64,000 nucleotides of DNA from Gammaproteobacteria bacterium Milos-ODIII6. GTDB lineage: Bacteria > Pseudomonadota > Gammaproteobacteria > Chromatiales > Chromatiaceae. Shown one piece after another: positions 1 to 8,360 of this stretch (its first letter is position 1; every line of letters starts with the position of its first letter). Both the position numbers and the translations under genes were made by a program. The notes under the pieces are model-generated. The model worked only from the letters and a program-made list of their open reading frames with translations. It had not been told where the DNA came from and ran no database searches. The DNA lies in contig JAPTHR010000002.1 of the NCBI GenBank assembly GCA_029228645.1, positions 186,001-250,000 of the forward strand, in the 5' to 3' direction.

Positions 1-511
1 CATAGGAAAACAGGGTACGCCGTCCCCATATCTCACGCGGAGGCCGCTCCAGATGCGAACAGGCCGCGTGGAAAAGGGCATGCTGCGCGGTCAACCGAGC
101 CACCTGAATTCCAAGCCGGCGGGTATGCGGGTTCGAGAACAACACCGCTCCCAGCGGCCGGTTGCCGAGATGCGCCAGGCGGCGCGCGGCTCCGCGCAGA
201 CTGGTGGCGGGAATGAGCGTTCGCGCAAACACCCAGGGCTCGTCATTACAAAGAAGCTTTACCTCGCGCACCAGGGACAACACCCCGGCGGCCATATTCA
301 GCTCGGACCGCTCACCGGGCAAGGATTTGCCCCATCCCTGTTTCTGCACCTGAACCTCGAAACGCCCCTCACAGGCGGACGTGAGCGCGCGCGTGAGCGA
401 GCCGCTGTCGCGCAGCCAGGCCGAAACCTTGAGTGGCAGCAGGGAGGAGCGGACCTGGTCGAGCCCAACCCAGCGCGGTTCCGACAGGCTCGTTTTGCGG
501 GAGTGAATCAT
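1..511 (-). CDS. ubiC: Chorismate--pyruvate lyase (partial, C-terminus beyond window)
   Basis: Reading the minus strand from an ATG at 511-509 gives about 170 codons without a stop, running off the left edge. The protein contains the UbiC features: PLKVSAWLRDSGSLT near the start, LVREVKLLCNDEPWVFART in the middle, then NRPLGAVLF and the closing EIWGRRTLF block. UbiC splits chorismate to 4-hydroxybenzoate and pyruvate, the first committed step of ubiquinone synthesis, in the cytoplasm. E. coli UbiC is 165 residues, so probably only 10-20 residues are missing here. recG lies 112 bp upstream on the same strand. No strong ribosome binding site is visible at this ATG, so the start is moderately sure. 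Confidence 0.88.
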   Translation of the reverse strand, partial: MIHSRKTSLSEPRWVGLDQVRSSLLPLKVSAWLRDSGSLTRALTSACEGRFEVQVQKQGWGKSLPGERSELNMAAGVLSLVREVKLLCNDEPWVFARTLIPATSLRGAARRLAHLGNRPLGAVLFSNPHTRRLGIQVARLTAQHALFHAACSHLERPPREIWGRRTLFSY

Positions 512-623
512 GCGGCAACAAAGGGAACTTCACAGAGTCGAAGTATCGCACAAGGAACGAAGGCTCAGCCCACCCGGGACGCAGCCATCGGCAAAGGGCG
601 CAAGCGCGCCCGCGCTGCGCGCG

Positions 624-2714
624 TCACACCACCGAGTAGTTGACCCGCTCGCCCAGCCAGCGCTGGATCAGCGCCTGCACCAGCCCCTCGTCCGGGAGCA
701 GCTCCTCGGCGAGCGCCTGAACCTGGGGCACCAGTGCCTGGTCGCGCACCAGATCGGCGATGCGGAACTGCACCTCGCCGGTCTGGCGCGTCCCGAGGAC
801 CTCGCCGGGCCCGCGCAGCTCGAGATCCTTTTGCGCGATCACGAAGCCGTCATTGCTTTCGCGCATGATTCCGAGACGCTCGCTGGCTAGCTGCCCGAGG
901 GGAGAGCGGTACATGAGCACGCAGTGGCTCGCACGCGAACCACGCCCGACACGCCCGCGCAACTGGTGCAGCTGCGCCAGGCCAAGCCTTTCCGCATTCT
1001 CGATAATCATCAGACTGGCATTGGGCACGTCCACGCCAACCTCGATCACCGTGGTCGCCACCAGCAAATCGATCTCGCCCGACTTGAACGCCTGCATCAC
1101 CGCCTCCTTCCCGGCGGCCTTGAGGCGTCCGTGCACCAACCCGACCCGCAGTTCCGGCAAGGCCTCGGCAAGCGCGGCAGCGCTCTCCTCCGCGGCCTGG
1201 CACTGCAATGCCTCCGACTCCTCGATCAGGGTGCACACCCAATAGGCCTGGCGTCCCTGGGCGCAGTTTTCACCTACCCGCCGGACCACCTCATCGCGCC
1301 GTTGATCGGAGATCACCACCGTCTTGACCGGTGTGCGACCGGGAGGCAGTTCGTCGATGACGGAAAGATCGAGGTCGGCATAGGCGGTCATCGCCAGGGT
1401 GCGTGGGATGGGGGTGGCGGTCATGATCAGCTGGTGCGGGGTCACCTCGGCGCCCTTGGCGCGCATCGCAAGTCGCTGGTGCACGCCGAAACGGTGTTGC
1501 TCGTCGATGATCGCCAGCCCGAGGCGGGCAAAGCGGACCTCCTCCTGGAACAGCGCATGGGTCCCGATCACCAGGGGCAGGGTTCCCTCGGCCAGCTCGC
1601 GCAGCACCGATTCGCGGCGTTTACCCTTGTGCCGCCCACTCAACCAGCCCACCCGGACCCCCAGCGGTTCGAACCACTGCAGGAAATTAGTGCGGTGCTG
1701 TTCCGCCAAAAGTTCCGTGGGCGCCATCAGCGCGACCTGCCAACCGGCCTCGATCAGGCGGGCCGCCGCCAGCGCGGCAACCACGGTCTTGCCGCACCCC
1801 ACGTCACCCTGCACCAGGCGCAACATCGGATGACCCTCGGCCAAATCCCGCTGGATTTCCTCGCCAACGCGCTGTTGTGCGGCGGTCAGGCGGAACGACA
1901 AGCCCCGCAGCAGCCGGCTCGCCAGCCCGTCGCCATCCCCTCCCGCGAGTCGCGGAGCCGGATGAATCCTCTGCCGCGCACGCAACAGACGGAGACTGAG
2001 CTGGTGCGCGAGCAACTCCTCGAAGGCCAGCCGCCGCTGCGCCGGGTGGCCCTGCTGCGACAACAGTTGCGGCGAGACATCCGGCGGCGGGCGGTGCAGC
2101 AGCGCGATCGCCTGAGGCAGCGGAGGCAGGCCGAGACGCCGCAGGACCGGCTCGGGCAGCAGTTCCTGCAGACCCGCCCCGGCATGCAGCAACGCCAGCG
2201 CCTTGTCAGTGAGATCACGCCAGCTGAGCTGGTGCATGCCCTCGGTCGTCGGGTAGATTGGCGTGAGCGAGTCCTCGACCGCGAGTGGCTGGTCTCCCTG
2301 GATACGCTGGTATTCGGGGTGCACCAACTCGTAGTGCTGCGGACCGTTGCGTACCTCGCCAAAGCAGCGCAATCTCACGCCCCGGGTGAGCGCCTGGCGC
2401 TGCGCCTGGCTGAAATGAAAGAAGCGCAGCACCAGCATGCCGGTGCCATCCGAGACCTGAACAAGCAGCGACCGGCGTCGCCCGAAACGCACGTCGGCAT
2501 GCTCGACCTCGACGTCGACCACCGCCTGGTCGCCGGGTCGCAGGCTGCCCACGGGCAGCACCCGGGTGCGATCCTGGTAGCGCAAAGGCAGGTGGAACAG
2601 CATATCCTGGACCGTGTTGATCCCGAGTCGCGCAAGGCGATCGGCATTCTTCGGCCCGACACCCTTGAGCACCGTTACCGGTTGGTTGGCGAGGCTGTCC
2701 CTGGCGACTTGCAT
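624..2714 (-). CDS. recG: ATP-dependent DNA helicase RecG
   Basis: This encodes 696 residues, close to the 693 of E. coli RecG. It shows the wedge/OB region (KGVGPKNADRLARLGI near the N-terminus, then HLPLRYQDRT), Walker A GDVGCGKT at about 303-310, the DEQH box (IIDEQHRFGVHQR) at about 404 and the RecG C-terminal LRGRVGRG motif. RecG reverses stalled forks and migrates branched DNA. I chose the ATG at 2714 because it puts the conserved wedge start at the usual distance. An ATG at 2726 and a GTG at 2756 are in frame upstream and cannot be excluded. Close linkage with ridA and ubiC is common in Gammaproteobacteria. A divergent yjbQ-type gene starts 158 bp away. Confidence 0.96.
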   Translation of the reverse strand: MQVARDSLANQPVTVLKGVGPKNADRLARLGINTVQDMLFHLPLRYQDRTRVLPVGSLRPGDQAVVDVEVEHADVRFGRRRSLLVQVSDGTGMLVLRFFHFSQAQRQALTRGVRLRCFGEVRNGPQHYELVHPEYQRIQGDQPLAVEDSLTPIYPTTEGMHQLSWRDLTDKALALLHAGAGLQELLPEPVLRRLGLPPLPQAIALLHRPPPDVSPQLLSQQGHPAQRRLAFEELLAHQLSLRLLRARQRIHPAPRLAGGDGDGLASRLLRGLSFRLTAAQQRVGEEIQRDLAEGHPMLRLVQGDVGCGKTVVAALAAARLIEAGWQVALMAPTELLAEQHRTNFLQWFEPLGVRVGWLSGRHKGKRRESVLRELAEGTLPLVIGTHALFQEEVRFARLGLAIIDEQHRFGVHQRLAMRAKGAEVTPHQLIMTATPIPRTLAMTAYADLDLSVIDELPPGRTPVKTVVISDQRRDEVVRRVGENCAQGRQAYWVCTLIEESEALQCQAAEESAAALAEALPELRVGLVHGRLKAAGKEAVMQAFKSGEIDLLVATTVIEVGVDVPNASLMIIENAERLGLAQLHQLRGRVGRGSRASHCVLMYRSPLGQLASERLGIMRESNDGFVIAQKDLELRGPGEVLGTRQTGEVQFRIADLVRDQALVPQVQALAEELLPDEGLVQALIQRWLGERVNYSVV

Positions 2715-2871
2715 GCGCTGGAGCATACGCAAGCCGGGAGAACATAACAAGAACACCCTCAGACCGCCGCAAGCAGGACTATTGCACTGTTGCGGCGCTG
2801 TGCGTCTGGGTTCTTGTCCTGCCCGATCGGGTGCGAGAGCATGTCCGCCGAACAGCAGGCAGGGAGTGGGA

Positions 2872-3279
2872 ATGTTTCAAGAGACCCTCGAATTCACCAC
2901 GCGCGGACGGGGCAGCAGCGACATCACGCGCGAGATCCAGGACCTGGTTGCCCGCAGCGGGGTAAGCACCGGCCTGTGCCACGTCTTTGTGCAGCACACC
3001 AGTGCCTCATTGGTGCTGTGTGAGAATGCCGACCCGGACGTGCGCGCGGATCTGGAAGGCTGGCTCGCGCGCCAGGTACCGGACGACGACCCGCGTTACC
3101 GGCACGACATGGAGGGGCCGGACGATATGCCAGCCCATATCCGCGCCATCCTGACCAACATGGACCTGACCCTGCCGGTCACCTCGGGCCGCTGCGCACT
3201 CGGGACCTGGCAGGGCGTATTCCTCTACGAGCACCGCCGCCAGGGGCACAGGCGCCGCGTGGTGGTCACGGTAGCCTGA
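2872..3279 (+). CDS. YjbQ/UPF0047 family protein (secondary thiamine-phosphate synthase type)
   Basis: The 135-residue protein matches the single-domain YjbQ/UPF0047 family: ITREIQDLVARSGVSTGLCHVFVQHTSASL, then NADPDVRADL, HDMEGPDDMPAHI and GTWQGVFLYEHR. The conserved His residues and the DMPAH motif fit the known trimeric beta-sandwich family. E. coli YjbQ has weak thiamine-phosphate synthase activity and its cellular role is unclear. The ATG at 2872 is preceded by AGGGAGTGGGA, a good ribosome binding site. Longer in-frame starts further 5' would run into the recG start region and add no family sequence. A strong hairpin follows the stop. Confidence 0.9.
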   Translation: MFQETLEFTTRGRGSSDITREIQDLVARSGVSTGLCHVFVQHTSASLVLCENADPDVRADLEGWLARQVPDDDPRYRHDMEGPDDMPAHIRAILTNMDLTLPVTSGRCALGTWQGVFLYEHRRQGHRRRVVVTVA

Positions 3280-3286
3280 AAACAAA

Positions 3287-3314
3287 GGCCCCCGACGCGA
3301 ACGCGTCGGGGGCC
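3287..3314 (-). terminator. Rho-independent terminator between convergent genes
   Basis: A perfect 13-bp inverted repeat (GGCCCCCGACGCG / CGCGTCGGGGGCC) has a two-base centre. Read on the minus strand it is followed by TTTGTTTT, so it best fits termination of the ialB-type gene. Being symmetric, it may also stop the converging yjbQ-type transcript. Confidence 0.85.
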
Positions 3315-3333
3315 TGCGCATAAAGGTCTCGGC

Positions 3334-3858
3334 CTAGTTGCCCGCGGACAGGGCCACGGTGGCGCGGGTGAAGCCCTTGAGCGAAACCGGCAGGCTCAAC
3401 ACCTTGCGGTTGAGCAGCGCCACTCGCACCTGGGCTTGGTCACCTTTCTTCATGGCCGCGATCATGGCGTCGCTGAGCGGCTGTCCGACCGTGGTGCAGC
3501 CTTCCGGCGCGCACGCCAGGAAGGGCAGCTTGAGCGGATCGATGCCATCCATCATCAGGGCGGCGCCGGAGGGAATCAGTACACCCAGCGGCAGGGTCAC
3601 GATCATGACCGGCTGTTTGCTGTTGGAGGCCAGGCCGATACGCACCTGCATGACCATCTTCCCGTTGTCCTTGTTGGTCACATTCTGGAAGATGTAACAA
3701 ACCTCACCGATGGATTTACCATCCTCGCCAGCGGGCCCTTCTTCACAGACCTTGCCCCAGTCGCCGTAGGTCGGGACATCGCCATCCTCTGCCTCCTGGG
3801 CAATAACCGGGTTGAAGGCAAGCAGCGCCAGCAGCAGCGCGGAAAAAATTTTGTGCAT
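3334..3858 (-). CDS. IalB family (invasion-associated locus B) secreted protein
   Basis: The 174-residue protein has an N-terminal signal peptide (MHKIFSALLLALLAFNPVIAQ) and then the IalB pattern: YGDWGKVCEE, a Cys-containing VCYIFQNV strand, VMIVTLPLGVLIPSG, and FLACAPEGCTTVGQPL, with a paired Cys motif likely forming a disulfide. Homologues are periplasmic or outer-membrane associated. Despite the family name, most are in non-pathogens and their function is unknown. It sits between ridA (upstream) and recG (downstream) and ends at a strong minus-strand terminator. Confidence 0.85.
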   Translation of the reverse strand: MHKIFSALLLALLAFNPVIAQEAEDGDVPTYGDWGKVCEEGPAGEDGKSIGEVCYIFQNVTNKDNGKMVMQVRIGLASNSKQPVMIVTLPLGVLIPSGAALMMDGIDPLKLPFLACAPEGCTTVGQPLSDAMIAAMKKGDQAQVRVALLNRKVLSLPVSLKGFTRATVALSAGN

Positions 3859-3908
3859 CGTAATTTAGCTCTCTAGAAAGTGTTATCGGCCACCCAGGAG
3901 ACAGCGGT

Positions 3909-4295
3909 TCATCCGCCCAGTTCCATGACGGCATCCATTTCGACCCCTGCTTCGCGCGGCAACGAGGCCACGCCGATGGCGGCGCGCGCCGGGTATGGCG
4001 CTTCAAAGTATTCGGCCATTACCGCGTTTACCGTAGCAAAATTCGCCAGATCGGTCAGGAATATGTTGAGCTTGACGACATCCGCAAGGCTCCCGCCTGC
4101 CGCCCTGGCCACCGCCGCCAGGTTCTCGAACACGCGCCGGATCTGCGCCTCGATATCCCCTTCCACCATGATCATGGTCTCGGGCACCAGCGGGATCTGC
4201 CCGGAGAGGTAGACGGTGGAACCGACTTTGACCGCCTGCGAATAGGTGCCGATCGCCTGCGGCGCCTGGTCGGTGGTGATGATTTCTCTCGCCAT
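3909..4295 (-). CDS. ridA: RidA family 2-iminobutanoate/2-iminopropanoate deaminase
   Basis: At 128 residues this is the full RidA/YjgF length. Family marks are [12 protein letters not shown] near the start, [13 protein letters not shown], the [13 protein letters not shown] helix and [14 protein letters not shown]. It ends [11 protein letters not shown], where the family usually has IEI.AIA. The conserved active-site Arg is present in [13 protein letters not shown]. RidA hydrolyses the reactive enamine/imine intermediates released by PLP dehydratases. An AGGAGA ribosome binding site lies 7 bp before the ATG. Linkage to recG is conserved in Gammaproteobacteria (spoT-ridA-recG), although spoT is not next to it here. 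Confidence 0.95.
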   Translation of the reverse strand: MAREIITTDQAPQAIGTYSQAVKVGSTVYLSGQIPLVPETMIMVEGDIEAQIRRVFENLAAVARAAGGSLADVVKLNIFLTDLANFATVNAVMAEYFEAPYPARAAIGVASLPREAGVEMDAVMELGG

Positions 4296-4313
4296 GGGGA
4301 CTAGTCTCCTGGA

Positions 4314-4571
4314 ATGCGAATGTTAAAAGTTGGCATATGGCCAGCAATGGCGCTGACCGCCTGCGGCCCTGCACAGGACCAGCAAAATACCCCCGCGCGC
4401 GAACCCTGGTCAAACGAGGCCGAGACGCTCTTCCAGCAGGCGGAAACCTTGAAGTTCAGCCTCGAGAAGCTTCGGCTCGAACAGGCACATTCAGGAACGA
4501 CCGGGTCCAGCAGCGGCATGCCGCCGCGCGCGGGTCAGCCACAAACCGAGCAACAACAGACCAGCGAGTGA
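4314..4571 (+). CDS. Putative small lipoprotein, antisense-overlapping the lnt 3' end
   Basis: This open frame of 85 codons starts [20 protein letters not shown]. The short hydrophobic stretch ends in a lipobox-like LTAC, followed by a polar, Gln-rich, probably helical tail. It is divergent from ridA, and its last 81 bp are antisense to the end of lnt. No clear ribosome binding site is visible for either ATG (4314 or 4320). The composition and lipobox are suggestive only. It may be a chance frame. Confidence 0.4.
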   Translation: MRMLKVGIWPAMALTACGPAQDQQNTPAREPWSNEAETLFQQAETLKFSLEKLRLEQAHSGTTGSSSGMPPRAGQPQTEQQQTSE

Positions 4572-6002
4572 CAGCATCGGCAGATCGCGCCATAGCGCAT
4601 AGGGCGTCGCCCCCCGCAGTGGCTGAATGCTGGCGCTCAGCAATGCCTGCTCGAACTGCGGCGCCTGCTGCTCGATCGAGCCGTCCGGGGCAATGATCGC
4701 GGAGATCCCGGTGTTGGTTGCGCGTAACAGATAGCGGCCGGACTCCAGCGCGCGCAGGCGCGCGATCTGCAGGTGCTGATGGGGTGCGAGCGAATCGCCG
4801 AACCAGGCGTCATTGCTCGCGTTGACCAGGAACCCGGCCCCGGGCAGAGTCGATGCCACCTCGTGCCCAAAGGCGTCCTCGTAACAGATGCTCACCCCGA
4901 CCGCATGGCCCGCGAGCTGCAGCGACCCCGGCTCGCCCTCACCCGAGGCGAAGTCCGACATCGGTATCTGCAGAAACCCCAGGACCGGATCCAACAGGGC
5001 GGGCAAGGGCAGGAACTCGCCAAACGGGACCAGGTGATGCTTGTGGTAAGCCTGCCTCCCCGACACGCCCAGGCCGAGCATGCTGTTGTAGTAGCGACCG
5101 TCGGGCTGACGCGTCACGATGCCGGTCAGGAGGTCTCTGCCCTGGGCCTGCATCTGTGCTTGCAGAGGCTGCAGCACGCTAGCCTCGATTTCGTCATCGA
5201 AGCCCGGGATGGCTGTCTCCGGCCATATCACCAGGCGCGCCTGCGGCGCGCCGGCGCTCAGCTGGCGATACAGCGTCAGGGTGGGCGCGAACATGCTGCG
5301 CCGCCACTTGTCCTCCTGGGCGATATTTCCCTGTACCAGCGCCACCGGCACCGGCGCCCCGCTGGGGTGCACCCACTCCACCCAGGTCAGGGCATGGCCA
5401 ATAACCCAGAGCAGCGCCAGCACCGGCAGAGCCCAGGAGCGGCGCCAGAGGTTGAGCAGCCCGGCCGATATAGCCGCCAGCCAGCCGATGCCGAAAACGC
5501 CGGCCAGCGTGGCGAACCCCGCCAGTGGCAGATCGATCTGGCTGTAACCAAGCGATAGCCAGGGGAACCCGGTGAACAGGTAGGCGCGCAACAGTTCCAC
5601 CGCCAGCCAGGCTGAGGGCGCCGCCAACAACATGAAGCGCTGCTCGCTGCGCTCGCCGCCGAGACGCCAGGCCAACCACGCAGCGAGCGCGAAATAGCCC
5701 GCTATCACGACGACGAAGAGCACGGTAAGAAACAGCCCGAGGGGGGGCGAAACGCCGCCGAACTGATTGATGCTGATACGCAGCCAGAACACCCCGAATC
5801 CCAGCAGGCCGAGCCCAAAGGCATAGCCGCTGAGCGCGGCAGCGCGGGCGCTGCCAGCACGAAACAGCAGCTGAAACAGCAGCGCCAGCCCCAGGACTGC
5901 CAACAGGCCGAACTCGAAGGGGGCGAATGCCAGCACCAGCAGCGCCCCGAGGACAAACGCCGCCAGGGGGCGAAAAAACCGCGCGCAGTGACGGCAGTCC
6001 AT
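4491..6002 (-). CDS. lnt: Apolipoprotein N-acyltransferase
   Basis: The 503-residue inner-membrane protein has several N-terminal transmembrane helices followed by a periplasmic nitrilase-like domain. The Lnt catalytic triad is visible: Glu in VIWPETAIPG, Lys in YHKHHLVPFGEFLP and Cys in VSICYEDAFGHE. Lnt adds the third acyl chain to lipoproteins, the last maturation step. The ATG at 6002 overlaps the TGA of ybeX (TGATG), the usual coupled arrangement and good support for this start. It is the distal gene of the miaB-ybeZ-ybeY-ybeX-lnt operon. Confidence 0.97.
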   Translation of the reverse strand: MDCRHCARFFRPLAAFVLGALLVLAFAPFEFGLLAVLGLALLFQLLFRAGSARAAALSGYAFGLGLLGFGVFWLRISINQFGGVSPPLGLFLTVLFVVVIAGYFALAAWLAWRLGGERSEQRFMLLAAPSAWLAVELLRAYLFTGFPWLSLGYSQIDLPLAGFATLAGVFGIGWLAAISAGLLNLWRRSWALPVLALLWVIGHALTWVEWVHPSGAPVPVALVQGNIAQEDKWRRSMFAPTLTLYRQLSAGAPQARLVIWPETAIPGFDDEIEASVLQPLQAQMQAQGRDLLTGIVTRQPDGRYYNSMLGLGVSGRQAYHKHHLVPFGEFLPLPALLDPVLGFLQIPMSDFASGEGEPGSLQLAGHAVGVSICYEDAFGHEVASTLPGAGFLVNASNDAWFGDSLAPHQHLQIARLRALESGRYLLRATNTGISAIIAPDGSIEQQAPQFEQALLSASIQPLRGATPYALWRDLPMLSLAGLLLLGLWLTRARRHAAAGPGRS

Positions 6003-6862
6003 CAGTCGACGGTGTTTTCGGGTTGCAGCCTCTGCACGTTCAACAGCCGGATCTTGCGGCTGTCTGCACCAATCACCTCGAAATGGAAGCCCTCGGCTTC
6101 GACCGACTCACCGCGCTTGGGCATATGACCGAGGGCCTTGAGCACCAGACCGCCGATGGTGTCGTACTGCGCGTCCGGCAACTCGACATTGAAATAGACA
6201 TTGAACTCTTCGATGCTGGTATGCGCCTTGGCGGTGTACAGATTGTCATCGCGCCGCATGATGAAGGCGCCCTCGTCGAAATCGTGTTCGTCCTCGATCT
6301 CGCCGACGATCTGCTCGAGAACGTCCTCGATGGTCACCAGGCCGGCCGACGCCCCGTATTCGTCCACCACGATCGCGATGTGGTTGCGGCTGGCGCGGAA
6401 GTCGCGCAGGAGCACATCGAGACGCTTGCTCTCCGGCACAAACACCGCCGAGCGGATGACATCGCGCATCCGGAAACGCCGCTCGCTATGCCCACAGTAG
6501 GGCAGCAGATCCTTCGCCAGCAGGGTGCCAACCACTTCGGCACGGTCCTCGCCAATGATCGGGTAGCGCGAGTGGGCGGATTCGACCACCACCGGGAGTA
6601 TCTCCGCGAGCGTGTCGTCACGACCGACCACCACCATCTGCGCGCGCGGGATCATGATGTCGCGCACCTGCAGATCGGAAACCTGCAGCACACCTTCCAT
6701 CATCGATAGCGCATCACCATCGAAAAGCGCCTTGCGGCGCGCCTGGCGCAGCAATTCGATGAGTTTTTCCTTGGAGTCCGGTTCATTCGCGAGATTGGGG
6801 AGCAGTCGCTCGAGAAAACGCCCCGCGAATGAACCGCGGCTGGATCGGTCTTGATCGTTCAT
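6002..6862 (-). CDS. ybeX: CorC/YbeX family CBS-domain protein (Mg/Co efflux, ribosome-linked)
   Basis: This encodes 286 residues. An N-terminal tail is followed by two CBS motifs (VRDIMIPRAQMVVVGRDD at about 68-85; MRDVIRSAVFVPESKRLDVLLRDF near 127-150, then HIAIVVDEYGASAGLVTIEDVLEQIVGEI). The C-terminal CorC/HlyC domain includes AHTSIEEFN and DTIGGLVLKALGHMPKRGESV. Family members bind nucleotides and have been tied to Mg2+/Co2+ efflux and, in E. coli, to ribosome maturation together with YbeY. The stop overlaps the lnt start. It lies 47 bp downstream of ybeY. Confidence 0.95.
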   Translation of the reverse strand: MNDQDRSSRGSFAGRFLERLLPNLANEPDSKEKLIELLRQARRKALFDGDALSMMEGVLQVSDLQVRDIMIPRAQMVVVGRDDTLAEILPVVVESAHSRYPIIGEDRAEVVGTLLAKDLLPYCGHSERRFRMRDVIRSAVFVPESKRLDVLLRDFRASRNHIAIVVDEYGASAGLVTIEDVLEQIVGEIEDEHDFDEGAFIMRRDDNLYTAKAHTSIEEFNVYFNVELPDAQYDTIGGLVLKALGHMPKRGESVEAEGFHFEVIGADSRKIRLLNVQRLQPENTVD

Positions 6863-6909
6863 TGGATGGAATCGATTGGTTTCGTCGTGTGCAGCTTGGA
6901 CGCCGGGTT

Positions 6910-7377
6910 TCAGGCCGCGGCGTAGGGATCGGATATGCCCAGTCCGTCGAGGATCTCGCGCTCCATATCCTCCATGCGCTGCGCCTCCTCGTCGGTCTCG
7001 TGATCGAATCCGCGCAGGTGCAGTACCCCGTGAACCACCATGTGGGCCCAGTGGGCCGCAAGCGGCTTGCCCTGCTCTTTCGCCTCGCGTTCGACCACCG
7101 GCGCGCAGATCACCAGATCGCCGAGATGATGCCCCAGGGCTTCCGCGGGCACGCCCTCGGGCGGCTCGAAAGAAAACGACAGGACATTGGTGGCGTAATC
7201 CCTGTCGCGATACTCGTGATTGATGGATCGCCCTTCCTGTTCGTCCACCACGCGGATCGCGAGTTCGACATCATCGGAAGCATCCTTCATGGCGGCCTGC
7301 GACCAGATCCGGAAGGCCGATGCGGGTGGAATGCCCTCTCCGTTGGCGACCACCTGCAGTTCCAGTTCGACACTCAC
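6910..7377 (-). CDS. ybeY: Endoribonuclease YbeY (rRNA maturation factor)
   Basis: At 155 residues this is full family length. The zinc-binding signature HGVLHLRGFDH near residue 115 gives the three metal His residues, and NHEYRDRDYATNVLSFSFE is the conserved upstream block. YbeY acts in 16S rRNA 3' end maturation and 70S quality control. The start is GTG at 7377-7375, overlapping the ybeZ stop (GTGA), which suggests translational coupling. Confidence 0.97.
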   Translation of the reverse strand: MSVELELQVVANGEGIPPASAFRIWSQAAMKDASDDVELAIRVVDEQEGRSINHEYRDRDYATNVLSFSFEPPEGVPAEALGHHLGDLVICAPVVEREAKEQGKPLAAHWAHMVVHGVLHLRGFDHETDEEAQRMEDMEREILDGLGISDPYAAA

Positions 7378-8360
7378 GCCTTAGAGCCCCGCTCCGACCG
7401 GTCAAAGTGCTCGTAGGCCTGCACCACCTTCTGCACCAGCGAATGGCGCACCACATCGCGCGCATTAAAGAAGGTGAAGCTCAATCCATCCACCTCGCCG
7501 AGCACCTCGATGGCCTGGCGCAGACCCGACTTCTGTCCGCGCGGCAGGTCGATCTGGGTGACATCGCCGGTGATCACCGCTGTGGAACCAAACCCCAGGC
7601 GCGTCAGGAACATCTTCATCTGCTCCGGCGTGGTGTTCTGGGCCTCGTCCAGGATGATGAAGGCCTCATTCAGGGTGCGTCCGCGCATGTAGGCCAACGG
7701 CGCGACTTCGATGACATTACGCTCGATCAGCTTGTTGACCCGTTCGAAACCGAGCATCTCGTAGAGCGCATCGTACAGCGGGCGCAGGTAGGGATCGATC
7801 TTTTGCGCCAGGTCCCCGGGCAGAAACCCGAGACGCTCGCCCGCCTCAACGGCGGGACGCACCAGCAGGATGCGTCGCACCCGATCCCGCTCCAGGGCAT
7901 CCACCGCACAGGCTACCGCGAGGTAGGTCTTGCCAGTGCCCGCCGGTCCGATTCCGAAATTGATGTCATGAGTCAGCACCCGATGCAGGTACTCGGCCTG
8001 ATTGGGTCCGCGCGGTCGAACCATGCCGCGGCGGGTTTTGATCGTGGTCTCGGGGACTTGCGCCTCTTCCGGGGCCATCAGGGCATCGATCCCGGATTCC
8101 TGCAGAAAAAGATGTACCCGCGCCGGGCTGAGCGTCTCATTGGCACTCGCCTCGTACAGTCCTTGCAGCACTTCGCGCCCTGCGCGGACCGCCTCCGGCG
8201 CGCCAAACAGGCGGAAGAGGTTGCCGCGATTGCTGATCTCGATGCCGAGGCGACGTTCGAGCTGACGCAAATGTTCGTCCAGCTGGCCGCAGGTATTACG
8301 CAGCCGCTCGTTGTCTTCGGGCTCGAGGGCGAGATCCAGCGAATCGGGGTGATCGTTCAT
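7374..8360 (-). CDS. ybeZ: PhoH-like ATPase YbeZ
   Basis: The 328-residue protein has an N-terminal KH-like segment (LGIEISNRGNLFRLFG) followed by the PhoH P-loop domain: Walker A in GPAGTGKTYLAV, GERLGFLPGDL, Walker B FIILDEAQNTTPEQ, and TAVITGDVTQIDLP. YbeZ is a predicted RNA-associated ATPase that physically partners with YbeY. Its stop overlaps the ybeY start, and its own ATG overlaps the miaB TGA. Confidence 0.96.
   Translation of the reverse strand: MNDHPDSLDLALEPEDNERLRNTCGQLDEHLRQLERRLGIEISNRGNLFRLFGAPEAVRAGREVLQGLYEASANETLSPARVHLFLQESGIDALMAPEEAQVPETTIKTRRGMVRPRGPNQAEYLHRVLTHDINFGIGPAGTGKTYLAVACAVDALERDRVRRILLVRPAVEAGERLGFLPGDLAQKIDPYLRPLYDALYEMLGFERVNKLIERNVIEVAPLAYMRGRTLNEAFIILDEAQNTTPEQMKMFLTRLGFGSTAVITGDVTQIDLPRGQKSGLRQAIEVLGEVDGLSFTFFNARDVVRHSLVQKVVQAYEHFDRSERGSKA

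Noticed and set aside
924-2747. 607-codon open frame on the plus strand
   Set aside because: It is fully antisense to recG, has no recognisable domain, and reflects GC-rich codon bias on the other strand.
3883-3909. GCCGATAA on the minus strand upstream of the IalB-type gene, tested as a sigma-28 site
   Set aside because: The -35 position at 11-bp spacing reads AACCGCTG, with no TAAA.
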